Assembly (NCBI RefSeq): GCF_002954775.1
Contig: NZ_PJME01000017.1
Coordinates: 1 to 64,000, forward strand
DNA length: 64,000 nucleotides
Reading direction: 5' to 3'
Source: Streptomyces geranii
GTDB taxonomy: Bacteria; Actinomycetota; Actinomycetes; Streptomycetales; Streptomycetaceae
The notes under the pieces: generated by a model
Databases searched by the model: none
The model's input: only the letters and a program-made list of their open reading frames with translations
What the model was told of the DNA's origin: nothing
Translations under genes and position numbers: made by a program
Shown here: piece after piece, positions 43,221-51,872 of the stretch
How the letters are laid out: each line of letters opens with the position of its first letter
Numbering within the stretch: position 1 is the first letter of the stretch

Positions 43221-43263
43221 TGCGGGTGCGTGGGGGCTGGTCGCGCAGTTCCTCGCGCCCCTG
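43221..43263. repeat. Dispersed Streptomyces hairpin element
   Basis: The sequence GGGGGCTGGTCGCGCAGTTC followed by CTCGCGCCCCTG is a near match to an element that recurs between genes in many Streptomyces, from general knowledge. It can fold through its GCGC segments. It lies in the 79-bp gap between the LLM and D-aminoacylase genes and may mark a partial terminator. Confidence 0.65.
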
Positions 43264-43284
43264 AAAAAGAAGGGAGTTGCAGTC

Positions 43285-45015
43285 TTGCTTGATCATGTGG
43301 TCAAGGGAGTCACCGTGGTCGACGGGACCGGGGCGCCCGCCTACGTCGCTGACGTGGGGCTGCGGGACGGGCGGATCGCCGTCATCGGGACCGTGACCGA
43401 GGAGGCCCGGACCGTCGAGGACGCCGCCGGGCTGGTGTTGGCGCCCGGGTTCGTCGATCCGCATACGCACTACGACGCCCAGCTCTTCTGGGATCCGTAT
43501 GCGACGCCCTCTCTCAATCACGGGGTGACGACGGTCGCCGCTGGCAACTGCGGCTTCACGCTTGCCCCGTTGAACCCTGCTCGGCCGGACGACGCCGACT
43601 ACACGCGGCGGATGATGTCCAAGGTCGAGGGGATGTCGTTGGTGGCGCTTGAGGAGGGGGCGCCGTGGAGTTGGAGCAGTTTCGGGGAGTATCTGGACGC
43701 CCTTGAGGGGCGGATCGCCGTCAACGCGGGCTTCATGGTGGGGCATTGCGCGCTGCGGCGGTACGTGATGGGGGCGGACGCCGTCGGCGGACAGCCCACC
43801 GAGCGGCAACTCGCCGAGATGCTGCGGCTGTTCCACGAGGCCATGGAGGCCGGGGCCTGGGGGTTCTCCACCACCCAGTCGTCCACCCACTCCGACGGGG
43901 ACGGTAAACCGGTGGCGTCCCGGCACGCGCTGCCCGCCGAACTCCTCGCCCTCTCCAAGGCGGTCGGGGAGCACGAGGGCACACAGATCGAGGCGATCGT
44001 CGCCGGGTGCCTCGACCAGTTCAGCGACGACGAGATCGATCTGTTCGTCGAGATGAGCGCGGTCGCCGGACGTCCGCTGAACTGGAACGTGCTGACGATC
44101 GACGCGGCCGTACCTGCCCGCGTCCCCCGCCAGCTGGAGGCAAGTGAGCGGGCCCGTAAGGCGGGTGGCCGGGTCGTGGCGCTCACCATGCCCATCCTCA
44201 CGCCGATGAACATGTCCCTCGGCACGTTCTGCGCGCTGAACCTGATCCCCGGATGGGGGCCGATCCTGGGCCTGCCGGTGCCCGAGCGGATCGAGCGGCT
44301 CGGCGACCCCGCCGTACGGGCGGAGATGGTGCGCCGGGGACAGAGCGAGGAGGCCGGGGTCTTCCGGCGGCTGACCGACTTCGGGCGGTACGTCATCGGG
44401 GACACCTACAGCGAGGCCAACGAGGGACTGACCGGGCGGGTGGTGCGGGACATCGCCGCCGAACGCGGCCAGGACCCCTTCACCTGCATCGTCGAGATCT
44501 GCGTGGCCGACGGACTCCGTACGGTCCTGTGGCCGATGCCCACCGACAACGACCCGGCGTCCTGGGCGCTGCGCGCGGAGACCTGGCGGCACGAGGACGT
44601 GCTGCTCGGCGGCTCCGACGCGGGCGCGCATCTGGACCGGATGTGCGGGGCGCCGTACACGACGCGGTTCATCGGCGACTGTCTGCGCGGGCGCCGACTG
44701 GTTTCGCTGGAACGGGCGGTGCAGATGCTGACCGACGATCCGGCGCGGCTGTTCGGCCTGCGGGAGAGGGGGCGTATCGAGGAGGGCTTCCATGCGGACC
44801 TGGTCCTCTTCGACCCGGAGCGGATCGACGCCGGCAAGGCCACCCTGGTGCACGACCTGCCGGGCGACAGTCCGCGTCTCGACTCGCAGGCGATCGGCAT
44901 AACTGCCGTATGGGTGAACGGAGTCGAGGCCATCAGGGGCGATGTGGTCACGGGTGCGGTGCCGGGCAAGGTGCTTCGCTCGGGGCAGGACACGGCCACG
45001 GTGAGTACCAAGTGA
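43285..45015 (+). CDS. N-acyl-D-amino-acid deacylase-like amidohydrolase
   Basis: A 576-aa amidohydrolase-superfamily enzyme. The N-terminal small domain (LDHVVKGVTVVDGTG) leads to the metal motif VDPHTHYDAQ (His60, His62), then NCGFTLAP, and a late GGSDAGAHLDRMCGAP. The C-terminal segment IEEGFHADLVLFDPE is typical. It hydrolyses an amide or related bond; the exact substrate is unknown, and D-aminoacylase is a family name only. The TTG start has AAGAAGGGA upstream. Its stop overlaps the dehydrogenase start by 4 bp. Confidence 0.9.
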   Translation: MLDHVVKGVTVVDGTGAPAYVADVGLRDGRIAVIGTVTEEARTVEDAAGLVLAPGFVDPHTHYDAQLFWDPYATPSLNHGVTTVAAGNCGFTLAPLNPARPDDADYTRRMMSKVEGMSLVALEEGAPWSWSSFGEYLDALEGRIAVNAGFMVGHCALRRYVMGADAVGGQPTERQLAEMLRLFHEAMEAGAWGFSTTQSSTHSDGDGKPVASRHALPAELLALSKAVGEHEGTQIEAIVAGCLDQFSDDEIDLFVEMSAVAGRPLNWNVLTIDAAVPARVPRQLEASERARKAGGRVVALTMPILTPMNMSLGTFCALNLIPGWGPILGLPVPERIERLGDPAVRAEMVRRGQSEEAGVFRRLTDFGRYVIGDTYSEANEGLTGRVVRDIAAERGQDPFTCIVEICVADGLRTVLWPMPTDNDPASWALRAETWRHEDVLLGGSDAGAHLDRMCGAPYTTRFIGDCLRGRRLVSLERAVQMLTDDPARLFGLRERGRIEEGFHADLVLFDPERIDAGKATLVHDLPGDSPRLDSQAIGITAVWVNGVEAIRGDVVTGAVPGKVLRSGQDTATVSTK

Positions 45016-46463
45016 CCGACGGACAGCGGCTGTTCGTCGGCGGCTCCTGGGTCGAGCCGGCCGACGGTCACTACGAGGTGGTCGACCCGGCGACTGAGGA
45101 GGCCGTCGGGTGGGCGCCGGAGGCCTCGCGGGAGCAGGCGCACGCCGCAGCAGCGGCGGCTCGCGAGGCCTTCGAGCCGTGGTCCCGGCTGCCGGCGGAG
45201 GAACGGGCGGCGGTACTGGGCCGGGCGGCGGACATCATCCAGAGCCGGCTGGCGCCGTACGCCGCGCTCGCCCAGGCGGAGACCGGCGCCACGACGGGGA
45301 CGGCGCGCGGGATGCAGGTGGGTGTGGGCGCGGCCCGTTTCCGCCGGTACGCGACGGTCGAGCCGGCCGAGTGGGCGATCGCGCCGCAGGTCAACGAGGG
45401 GGGACCGTTCGGGAAGGCCGCCGTGATGGGCGCGTTGGCGATACGCCAGCCGGTCGGCGTGGTCGCCTGCATCACCTCGTACAACAACCCCTGGGCGAAC
45501 CCGGCCGGCAAGATCGCGCCCGCCCTGGCCATGGGCAACACGGTGGTCGTGAAGCCCGCGCCGCAGGACCCGCTGTCCGTGTACCGGATGGCGGAGGCGC
45601 TGGAGGCGGCGGGTGCGCCACCGGGGACCGTGAACGTGGTCAGCGGACGGGGAGTTGGGGTCGGCGAGGCGGTCGTGGACTCGCCGGACGTCGACATGGT
45701 CAGCTTCACCGGCTCCACGGCGGTCGGGCAGCGGATCGGCGAGGTGTGCGGCCGTGGCATGAAACGGCAGTTGATGGAGCTGGGCGGAAAGGGCGCGGCT
45801 CTGGTCTTCGACGACGCGGATCTGCGCTCGGCGGTCTCGGGCATCGGCACGACGTTCTCCTTCTACAGCGGCCAGATCTGCACGGCACCGACGCGGGTGC
45901 TGGCACAGCGGGGTGTGTACGGCCAGCTGGTCGAGCAACTCGCCGCGTACGCCGGTCAGTTGAAGGTGGGCGATCCGCGTGCGGCGGGCACGGTGGTCGG
46001 CCCGGTGATCTCGGGGGCACACCGGGACCGGGTGGAGGCGTACGTCGAACTGGGCCGCAAGGAAGGCGCGGTGGTGGTCGCGGGCGGCGAACGCCCGCCG
46101 TACGAACGGGGCTTCTATGTCGCCCCGACCCTGCTGGCCGACTGCACGAACGACATGCGGGTGGCCCGGGAGGAGATCTTCGGCCCGGTGGTGACCGTCA
46201 TCCCCTTCGACGACGAGGAGGAGGGCATCGCGCTCGCCAACGACAGCGAGTACGGGCTCATCGACTACGTCTGGTCCGGCGACGTGGCCCGGGCGTTCCG
46301 GGTCGCGCGACGGCTGCGGGCCGGGGGCGTGGGCGTGAACACCGTCGGGCGGAACATGGAGGCGCCGTTCGGGGGGTTCAAGCGGAGCGGTGTGGGGCGG
46401 GATGTGGGGTCGTACGCGTTGCATGCGTACGGGGAGGTGCAGGCGGTCGTCTGGGCGGGGTGA
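45012..46463 (+). CDS. Aldehyde dehydrogenase
   Basis: A 483-aa NAD(P)-dependent dehydrogenase. The NAD-site motif SFTGSTAVGQRI, the general-base Glu in MELGGK, and the catalytic Cys in YSGQICTAPTR are in order; the C-terminal EEIFGPVVTVIPF is present. GTG 45012 overlaps the deacylase stop by 4 bp, so the two are coupled. It probably oxidises an aldehyde released in the box-controlled pathway. Confidence 0.94.
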   Translation: MTDGQRLFVGGSWVEPADGHYEVVDPATEEAVGWAPEASREQAHAAAAAAREAFEPWSRLPAEERAAVLGRAADIIQSRLAPYAALAQAETGATTGTARGMQVGVGAARFRRYATVEPAEWAIAPQVNEGGPFGKAAVMGALAIRQPVGVVACITSYNNPWANPAGKIAPALAMGNTVVVKPAPQDPLSVYRMAEALEAAGAPPGTVNVVSGRGVGVGEAVVDSPDVDMVSFTGSTAVGQRIGEVCGRGMKRQLMELGGKGAALVFDDADLRSAVSGIGTTFSFYSGQICTAPTRVLAQRGVYGQLVEQLAAYAGQLKVGDPRAAGTVVGPVISGAHRDRVEAYVELGRKEGAVVVAGGERPPYERGFYVAPTLLADCTNDMRVAREEIFGPVVTVIPFDDEEEGIALANDSEYGLIDYVWSGDVARAFRVARRLRAGGVGVNTVGRNMEAPFGGFKRSGVGRDVGSYALHAYGEVQAVVWAG

Positions 46464-46469
46464 GGTCGG

Positions 46470-46615
46470 CCAGTGGGGTCGTTGGGCTGGCTGAGGTCGG
46501 GCAACGGGGGCCGCTGGGCTGGCTGAGGTTGGCGAACGGGGCCGTTGGGCTGGCTGAGGTCGGGCAACGGAGTTCGCTGGGCAGGCTGAGATAGGTCGAC
46601 GGAGGCCGCTGGGCG
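46470..46615. repeat. 32-bp minisatellite after aldehyde dehydrogenase
   Basis: About 4.5 imperfect copies of a 31-32 bp unit containing TTGGGCTGGCTGAGGTCGGG fill the space between two convergent genes. CTGAGGT recurs at 46491, 46523 and 46554, and the next unit has CTGAGAT at 46586. No gene is evident on either strand. Confidence 0.9.
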
Positions 46616-46616
46616 G

Positions 46617-47579
46617 CTAGTTGCTGCCGATTCCGAAGTAGCAGCGGACGGCCGTGCCGGCGGGGTCGGTGTGGACGCGGACCAGGTCCGTGACGGTGTG
46701 CACGAGCAGCAGGCCGCGTCCGCCGCGCTGGTCGCGGGTGGCGGGGCGGCGGCCGGCGAGCGGGTCGCTGAGGTGCCCGCGGTCGCGGACCTCGCACACG
46801 AGTTGCGAGTCCTCGGCCCAGACCCGGAGCGTGCCGGTGCCGCCACCGTGCACCACGCTGTTGGTGGTCAACTCTGCGACGGTCAGGGCGAGATCGTCCA
46901 GACGTATGCCGGACAGGCCGAGCTGGGCGGCCAGCGCGACGGCGAAGTGCCGTACGACAGGCAGCTCTTCGGAGCCGAAGCCCTGGGGCTCGGCGCTCGC
47001 GGGAGCCGCCGGGAACGGCCGGTTGTACTCGGCGACGACCTGGCCGGGCGCGTACGACGGACTGGGCTGCCGGATGCCGCCGGAGACGACGACCGGGTGG
47101 GTGGCGTACGCGTCGGCGAGCACGTCGGAGGCGAGGCGCTCGGCGTCGTACGGGCAGAGGATAGTTAGATCCCGGCCCTGGAAGGCGAGGTTGATGAGCG
47201 CCTCGTGCTGCACGCAGGCCGGGTACTCGACGCCGCTGCGGCCGGGCCAGATGGGCTCGCCGATGATCCGTACGTGCGTGTCGGTGCGGGCGTCGGCGAA
47301 GGCGCGCAGCACTCGCGGGATGATCCGGCCGGGGTTGCGGCCGGCCTCGGTCATGTCGACGAAGTGCACGGAGTCGGCGTCGCCGCCCAAGTGCTGCCTG
47401 AGCAGGGCGAGTCGGGGCTCGGGCACGGCGACGGCCACCGGGTCCCCCGCCTTGATTCCCTCCCGTACGAAGGGGACTGTGCCGTCGAGGTACTCCTCCT
47501 CCCCCCGGTAGAACAGGGCGGGGTGGGCGAACGGCTCGGGGGCGGCGGTCGGTTCGGTGGTGGTGTGCGTGGCGGTCAT
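46617..47579 (-). CDS. RsbA-like sensor with MEDS and HATPase domains
   Basis: A 320-aa cytoplasmic protein. Residues about 18-175 form a MEDS (DcmR-like) sensory domain (HPALFYRGEEEYLDG; FVDMTEAGRNPGRIIP), and 205-318 a GHKL ATPase with N-box LTVAELTTNSVVHGG and lid GGRGLLLVHTV. This is the RsbA layout in actinobacterial sigma-B-type partner switching. ATG 47579 overlaps the STAS gene stop by 4 bp, so the two are a regulatory pair. Confidence 0.92.
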   Translation of the reverse strand: MTATHTTTEPTAAPEPFAHPALFYRGEEEYLDGTVPFVREGIKAGDPVAVAVPEPRLALLRQHLGGDADSVHFVDMTEAGRNPGRIIPRVLRAFADARTDTHVRIIGEPIWPGRSGVEYPACVQHEALINLAFQGRDLTILCPYDAERLASDVLADAYATHPVVVSGGIRQPSPSYAPGQVVAEYNRPFPAAPASAEPQGFGSEELPVVRHFAVALAAQLGLSGIRLDDLALTVAELTTNSVVHGGGTGTLRVWAEDSQLVCEVRDRGHLSDPLAGRRPATRDQRGGRGLLLVHTVTDLVRVHTDPAGTAVRCYFGIGSN

Positions 47580-47944
47580 CGGGCCACCACCTCGATCGCG
47601 GGCAGGTCCGGCCAGAACATCTCAAGGAGCCGGGGGAGTGTGGCGGGCGGCCGTTCGACCCTGATGTGCCGTCCGGGCGGGAGGAGTTGGGCGGTGACGG
47701 CCAGGGCCGAGACACCGGCGACATCGACGAAGGTCACGGCGGACATCTCCAGACGGCACCCGAACTCCTGGTGCAGTGGCAGTTGCTCCAGTGTCCGCTC
47801 CCAGGCCGGGCAGGTGGCCGAGGTGATCTCCCCGACCGCCCGCCATCCCGCGCGGTCGGGCAGCGGACGCAGGTGCAGCGCGCTCCCCGACGCGACCGGC
47901 GCTGACGCGTTCACGGACACCTCCAGTACGACGCGGCGAGTCAT
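47576..47944 (-). CDS. STAS-domain anti-sigma-factor antagonist
   Basis: A 122-aa protein. The STAS core is recognisable: GWRAVGEITSATCPAWERTL, then CRLEMSAVTFVDVAGVSALAV, where the phosphoacceptor position (Ser in DxSG of canonical antagonists) reads DVAGVS, so regulation by phosphorylation is doubtful. It is coupled to the RsbA-like gene by a 4-bp overlap. Confidence 0.9.
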   Translation of the reverse strand: MTRRVVLEVSVNASAPVASGSALHLRPLPDRAGWRAVGEITSATCPAWERTLEQLPLHQEFGCRLEMSAVTFVDVAGVSALAVTAQLLPPGRHIRVERPPATLPRLLEMFWPDLPAIEVVAR

Positions 47945-47982
47945 CCCCTGCCCGCAGGGTCCCACGTGTGTGCCCCGCGCCG

Positions 47983-48264
47983 TCAGGACAACGGCGTCTC
48001 CCGGACCCTGAGCGGACCGAACAGCGCGTCCAACTCGGCGTCCGTGGTGGGTCCGCCGGCGCCCAGGCCCTCCCAGAGTTCCAGTTCGCGGAGGGTGCGG
48101 ACGGAGAGGTGGTAGGCGCGGAAGAAGTGGACCATGAGCTGGAAGACGCGGACTTCGTCGTCCCCGGTCTCCCGCATCACCCAGCGCGCGACTTCGGAGG
48201 CCGGGCACCCGGCTTCGCCCAGGCGGCGCAGGCCGGCCTGGATGGCTGTCGGGTCGGTTGTCAT
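47983..48264 (-). CDS. Small helical protein, unknown
   Basis: A 93-aa helical protein with no named family visible. Motifs include EAGCPASEVARWVMRE, FFRAYHLSVRTLRELELW, and a Thr/Asp-rich tail. It is upstream of the STAS gene on the same strand (38-bp gap) and may belong to the same operon. Confidence 0.65.
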   Translation of the reverse strand: MTTDPTAIQAGLRRLGEAGCPASEVARWVMRETGDDEVRVFQLMVHFFRAYHLSVRTLRELELWEGLGAGGPTTDAELDALFGPLRVRETPLS

Positions 48265-48701
48265 GGGGTGGTCGTTTCTGCTTCGAGGCGGTGGAGGAGG
48301 GGGGCGGAGAGGGGGGTGCGGAGCGGCCACGCCACCGTATCGCCTGTCCGGAATGGATGATCAGGGCGATTGTCGGAGTCCCACCCGTTTCGATGGTGTC
48401 GAACCGAGCGGGAAACGGTCAGAATCGGTCGCTCGGTGCGTTCAGTTGAAGTTGCGGTGGGCGGTGAGTGGCAAATTCGGAGATAAATGGCGCCGAATGC
48501 ACGATCCCCTTGTCTTTTCGCTCGCATTGTCGAACACGGCGAGCATTTCTGATCCGCAGGCGCATATGCGCCCTGTATGTGCGCCGGACTGCGCCACCTG
48601 TCGGCACGGCAATGCCGTGCGCTCGTTGAATCGTATTGTGCATTTATCATTGTTGCGGGGATATTTCACTCAGCGGTTCTCACCGTTGGGGAGGTACACG
48701 C
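48265..48701. promoter_or_regulatory. 437-bp region upstream of lanthipeptide synthetase
   Basis: There is no gene here that I would support. The part from 48450 to 48700 is markedly richer in A and T than its surroundings, as expected for a promoter. It contains a 17-base palindrome at 48604-48620 and a GGGGAGG site just before the synthetase ATG. Open frames on the minus strand have non-coding composition. Confidence 0.6.
48604..48620. promoter_or_regulatory. Palindrome upstream of lanL
   Basis: GCACGGCA-A-TGCCGTGC, an 8-bp perfect inverted repeat with a one-base centre, 82 bp before the synthetase start. It is a candidate operator for cluster control. Confidence 0.5.
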
Positions 48702-51416
48702 ATGACGAGCCACGCGACCGAAGTCAAACTCGAAAGCCTGCTCTTCCGGGCGTTACAGGCCACAGGTACGGAAACGCGTTGGGTGACCGACGTGGAAGAG
48801 ACGTGGTGCCGCCTCGCGCCCCTGTCCGGAATTCAGTGCCGGCAGGGCTGGAAACTGCATGTTTCCGCGACGGCCGCCTCGGCGCCGGAAGTCCTGGTGA
48901 AGGTGCTGGACGTGCTGCTTTACGAGGAATCCGGATTCAAGTTCGTCCGGTCCCTTGAGCAGGTGAGCGCACTCAACTCCCGCGCCACGCCAATGGGAAG
49001 TTCGGGAAAGTTCATCACCGTATACCCGCCCTCGGATGCTGACGCGGCCCGAATGGCGCTGAGGCTGCACAAGGCCACGGCGGGACTTTCCGGCCCCCGG
49101 ATTCTTTCCGACCAGCCCTACGCCCCGCACAGTCTGGTGCATTACCGCTACGGGGCCTTCGTGGGCCGGCGGCGCCTGTCGGACGAGGGTCTGCTGGTGT
49201 GGTTCATCGAGGACCCCGACGGCAATCCCGTGGAGGACAAGCGCACCGGGAGGTATTCCCCGCCCTCCTGGGCGGTCAGCCCCTTTCCCGCCTCGGTACC
49301 GCTGCCGCCGAAGCAGGAACAGGCGGCCAGGAAGCCGGTGCTGCTCGGCGGGAGGTTCTCCGTACGGGAGGCGATCCGGCACACCAACAAGGGCGGTGTC
49401 TACCGGGGCACCGACGTCACCACGGGCGGCGGAGTGGTGATCAAGGAGGCCCGGCCGCACGTCGAGGGAGACGCGTCCGGCTCCGACGTGCGCGACTGGC
49501 TGCGGGCCGAGGCCAGGATTCTGGAGAAGCTCAGCGACACCGGGCTGGCACCGGAGGCCCTCTCGATGTTCGAGACGGGCGGGCACCTGTTCCTCGCCCA
49601 GGAGGAGGTGCCGGGCATACCGCTGCGCAACTGGGTCGCCGAGCACTTCCGCGACGTCGGGAGCGAGCGCTACCGGGCGGACGCGCTCGCCCAGGTCGGA
49701 CGTCTCGTCGAGCTGGTCGCGGCGGCCCACGCCCGCGGCTGCGTGCTGCGGGACTTCACGCCCGGCAACGTCATGGTCCGGCCCGACGGGGAACTGCGCC
49801 TGATCGACCTGGAGTTGGCCGTCCTGGAGGGCGACGCCGCGCTGCCGACCAAAGTGGGGACACCCTGCTTCAGCGCCCCCGAACGCCTGCTGGACGCCGC
49901 CGTCTCCCCGACGGCCGACTACTACAGCCTCGGCGCCACGATCTGCTTCGTGCTCTGCGGGAAGGTACCGAACCTGCTGCCCGAGGAGCCGGCCACCAGG
50001 CCCCCGGAGCAGCGGTTCGCCGAGTGGCTCGCCACCTGCGCCGCGACCCTGCGCCTGCCGGACCCCCTGTCCCAGCTGATCCTCGGGCTGACGAGGGACG
50101 ACCCCGCCGCGCGCTGGGACTTCGCGAGGGCGCGTGCGGCCCTCCGCGAGCTGGAACCGGTGGCGGAGAGTGAGACGTACCCGGAACCGGCGCCGACCCG
50201 GCCCTGGCAGCGCGCCGCCAGGCCGCGCAGGGCACCCGACGCCGCCGGGCAGGTCGCGACGCAGGTCGCCGTCGCCGGGATGGTGAACCACCTGGTCGAC
50301 TCGATGACCCCGGCCGACGACCGGCGGCTGTGGCCCGTGTCCGTCCTGGCCGGGGAGACCGACCCCTGCACCGTCCAGCAGGGCGCGGCAGGCGTACTGG
50401 CGGTCCTGACCAGGTACTACGAGCTGAGCGACGACCCACGGCTGCCGGAACTGCTGTCCACCGCCGGCCACTGGATCGTCGCCCGCACCGACCCCCGCTC
50501 CATCCGCCCCGGCCTGCACTTCGGCGGTCGCGGCATCGCCTGGGCGCTGTACGAGGCCGGACGTGCCGTCGACGACCGCACGCTCACCGACCACGCGCTG
50601 GCCCTGGCACTGGCCCCGCTGGAGTTGACCCTCAGCCACGACATCACCCACGGCTCCGCGGGCAGCGGACTCGCCGCCGCCCACCTGTGGCACCGTACCG
50701 GCGATCCGCGCCTGGCCGAACTGGTCGTCGACGCGGCAGACCGGCTGGTCGCCGCCGCCGAGCCCGAACCGTCCGGAGTGAGCTGGCCCGTGCCGGCGGA
50801 AGCCGTCTCCGAGGAGGCCGGGAAACGCTACCTGGGCTTCGCGCACGGAACGTCAGGCATCGGCTCCTTCCTCCTCACCGCCGCAGCCGTGACCGGCCAC
50901 CCGCGCCATCTGGAACTGGCCCTCGCGGCCGGCGAACACCTGGTGGCCAACGCCGTACTGGTCGACCGGGCCGCCCAGTGGCCCTCCCAGGCCACCGACC
51001 CGCCCACCGCCCCGTACTGGTGCCACGGCTCGGCGGGCATCGGCTCCTTCCTGGTCCGGCTCTGGCAGCGCACCGGGGACCGGCGGTACGACGAACTGGC
51101 CCGTGGCGCGGCGCACGCCGTCATGGAGCGGGCCTCCCGCGCCGCGCTCGCCCAGTGCCACGGGCTGGCCGGGAACGGCGACTTCCTCCTCGACATGGCC
51201 GAGGCCACCGGGGACCCCGCCTACCTGGCGATGGCCGGGGAACTGGCCCGAGTCCTCGTCTCCGAACGAGCCCACCGCGACAGTCACGTCGTCTTCCCCA
51301 ACGAGTACGGGGACGTCTCGACGAGCTGGAGCGACGGGTCCGCGGGAATCCTGGCGTTCCTGCTGCGGACCCGCCACACAGACTCCCGGCACTGGACGGT
51401 CCAGCAGCCGGGCTGA
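48702..51416 (+). CDS. lanL: Class IV lanthipeptide synthetase (LanL)
   Basis: A 904-aa trifunctional enzyme: N-terminal lyase (1-210), kinase (215-490; ATP lysine in VVIKEARP, catalytic LRDFTPGN at 350-356, LIDLE at 368-370), and a LanC-like cyclase (550-895). The cyclase has zinc ligands Cys774 (YWCHG) and Cys819-His820 (AQCHG). These ligands are missing in class III enzymes, so it is class IV. It phosphorylates and eliminates Ser/Thr to dehydro residues, then adds Cys thiols. The precursor gene follows 44 bp after. ATG 48702 has GGGGAGG. The layout equals the venezuelin cluster (venL). Confidence 0.95.
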   Translation: MTSHATEVKLESLLFRALQATGTETRWVTDVEETWCRLAPLSGIQCRQGWKLHVSATAASAPEVLVKVLDVLLYEESGFKFVRSLEQVSALNSRATPMGSSGKFITVYPPSDADAARMALRLHKATAGLSGPRILSDQPYAPHSLVHYRYGAFVGRRRLSDEGLLVWFIEDPDGNPVEDKRTGRYSPPSWAVSPFPASVPLPPKQEQAARKPVLLGGRFSVREAIRHTNKGGVYRGTDVTTGGGVVIKEARPHVEGDASGSDVRDWLRAEARILEKLSDTGLAPEALSMFETGGHLFLAQEEVPGIPLRNWVAEHFRDVGSERYRADALAQVGRLVELVAAAHARGCVLRDFTPGNVMVRPDGELRLIDLELAVLEGDAALPTKVGTPCFSAPERLLDAAVSPTADYYSLGATICFVLCGKVPNLLPEEPATRPPEQRFAEWLATCAATLRLPDPLSQLILGLTRDDPAARWDFARARAALRELEPVAESETYPEPAPTRPWQRAARPRRAPDAAGQVATQVAVAGMVNHLVDSMTPADDRRLWPVSVLAGETDPCTVQQGAAGVLAVLTRYYELSDDPRLPELLSTAGHWIVARTDPRSIRPGLHFGGRGIAWALYEAGRAVDDRTLTDHALALALAPLELTLSHDITHGSAGSGLAAAHLWHRTGDPRLAELVVDAADRLVAAAEPEPSGVSWPVPAEAVSEEAGKRYLGFAHGTSGIGSFLLTAAAVTGHPRHLELALAAGEHLVANAVLVDRAAQWPSQATDPPTAPYWCHGSAGIGSFLVRLWQRTGDRRYDELARGAAHAVMERASRAALAQCHGLAGNGDFLLDMAEATGDPAYLAMAGELARVLVSERAHRDSHVVFPNEYGDVSTSWSDGSAGILAFLLRTRHTDSRHWTVQQPG

Positions 51417-51460
51417 GCGGCAGGAATCCCTGTCGCCGCCTCACAGAGAAGGAGAATGTC

Positions 51461-51616
51461 ATGGAGAACCAGGCTCTCGAACTGCTGGCCCAGCTGCACG
51501 CCCTTCCGGAGACCGACCCGGTCGGCATCGACGGCGACTCGTTCTCCGGAACGTGTGCGTGCGTCGGCGTGCTGACGCTGCTCAACACGGTCTGCGTGGG
51601 CATCAGCTGCGCGTAG
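51461..51616 (+). CDS. lanA: Class IV lanthipeptide precursor, venezuelin type
   Basis: A 51-aa prepeptide. The leader (about residues 1-25) reads ELLAQLHALPETDPVG, with the conserved ELxxQxx-type helix. The core holds Cys32, Cys34, Cys45 and Cys50 plus Ser/Thr at 27, 29, 31, 39, 43 and 49, giving up to four rings. The core region TCACVGVLTLLNT and CVGISCA closely matches my recollection of VenA. ATG 51461 has GAAGGAGAA upstream. It lies between the synthetase and ABC genes. The leader cleavage site and protease are not evident. Confidence 0.95.
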   Translation: MENQALELLAQLHALPETDPVGIDGDSFSGTCACVGVLTLLNTVCVGISCA

Positions 51617-51627
51617 CCGCGTGAAAC

Positions 51628-51665
51628 CTCCGGCCGGTGACTGCCCGGACAGCCACCGGCCGGAG
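51628..51665 (+). terminator. First hairpin after lanA
   Basis: CTCCGGCCGGTG (51628-51639) and its exact complement (51654-51665) form a 12-bp stem with a 14-base loop, 12 bases after the lanA stop. It may protect or attenuate the transcript so that precursor exceeds the downstream proteins. Confidence 0.75.
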
Positions 51666-51688
51666 CGACCGGCGCCGCAGCCGGCACG

Positions 51689-51723
51689 GAAGGGCCTTCC
51701 GCAGGCATGGCGGAAGGCCCTTC
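51689..51723 (+). terminator. Second hairpin after lanA
   Basis: GAAGGGCCTTCCGC (51689-51702) and its exact complement (51710-51723) form a 14-bp stem with a 7-base loop. No T-run follows. With the previous hairpin it makes a strong attenuation point before the transporter genes. Confidence 0.8.
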
Positions 51724-51724
51724 T

Positions 51725-51860
51725 CGCAGACGCGGACAGCCCTTCTCCCATAGACGCACATGACCCCTCTCCCTCAGACGCAGACGCGGACGACCCCCCT
51801 CCCGTAGACGCGGAAGACCCCTCCCCCGTATGTCCCGCATGTTCCGTATCTCCCGCAGAC
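51725..51860 (+). repeat. Imperfect repeats before lanT
   Basis: Four degenerate 24-30 bp units (each with AGACGC and CCCTCCC/CCCTCTCCC) precede the ABC ATPase ATG. In the ATPase frame they read as DA-x-DPSP-like octapeptides and the frame is open back to a GTG at 51621. No ribosome-binding site supports that start, so I treat the region as non-coding leader. Confidence 0.55.
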
Positions 51861-51872
51861 GAGGACCCGGCC

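Noticed and set aside
46470..46615. CRISPR-like array
   Set aside because: The units are contiguous tandem repeats without unique spacers, and no cas gene is present.
48261..48650. A 129-residue minus-strand frame upstream of the synthetase
   Set aside because: It lacks Streptomyces codon bias and any motif and lies over the AT-rich promoter region.
48702..51416. Class III (LanKC, labionin-forming) assignment for the synthetase
   Set aside because: Zinc-ligand motifs YWCHG and QCHG are present in the cyclase, which is the mark of class IV.
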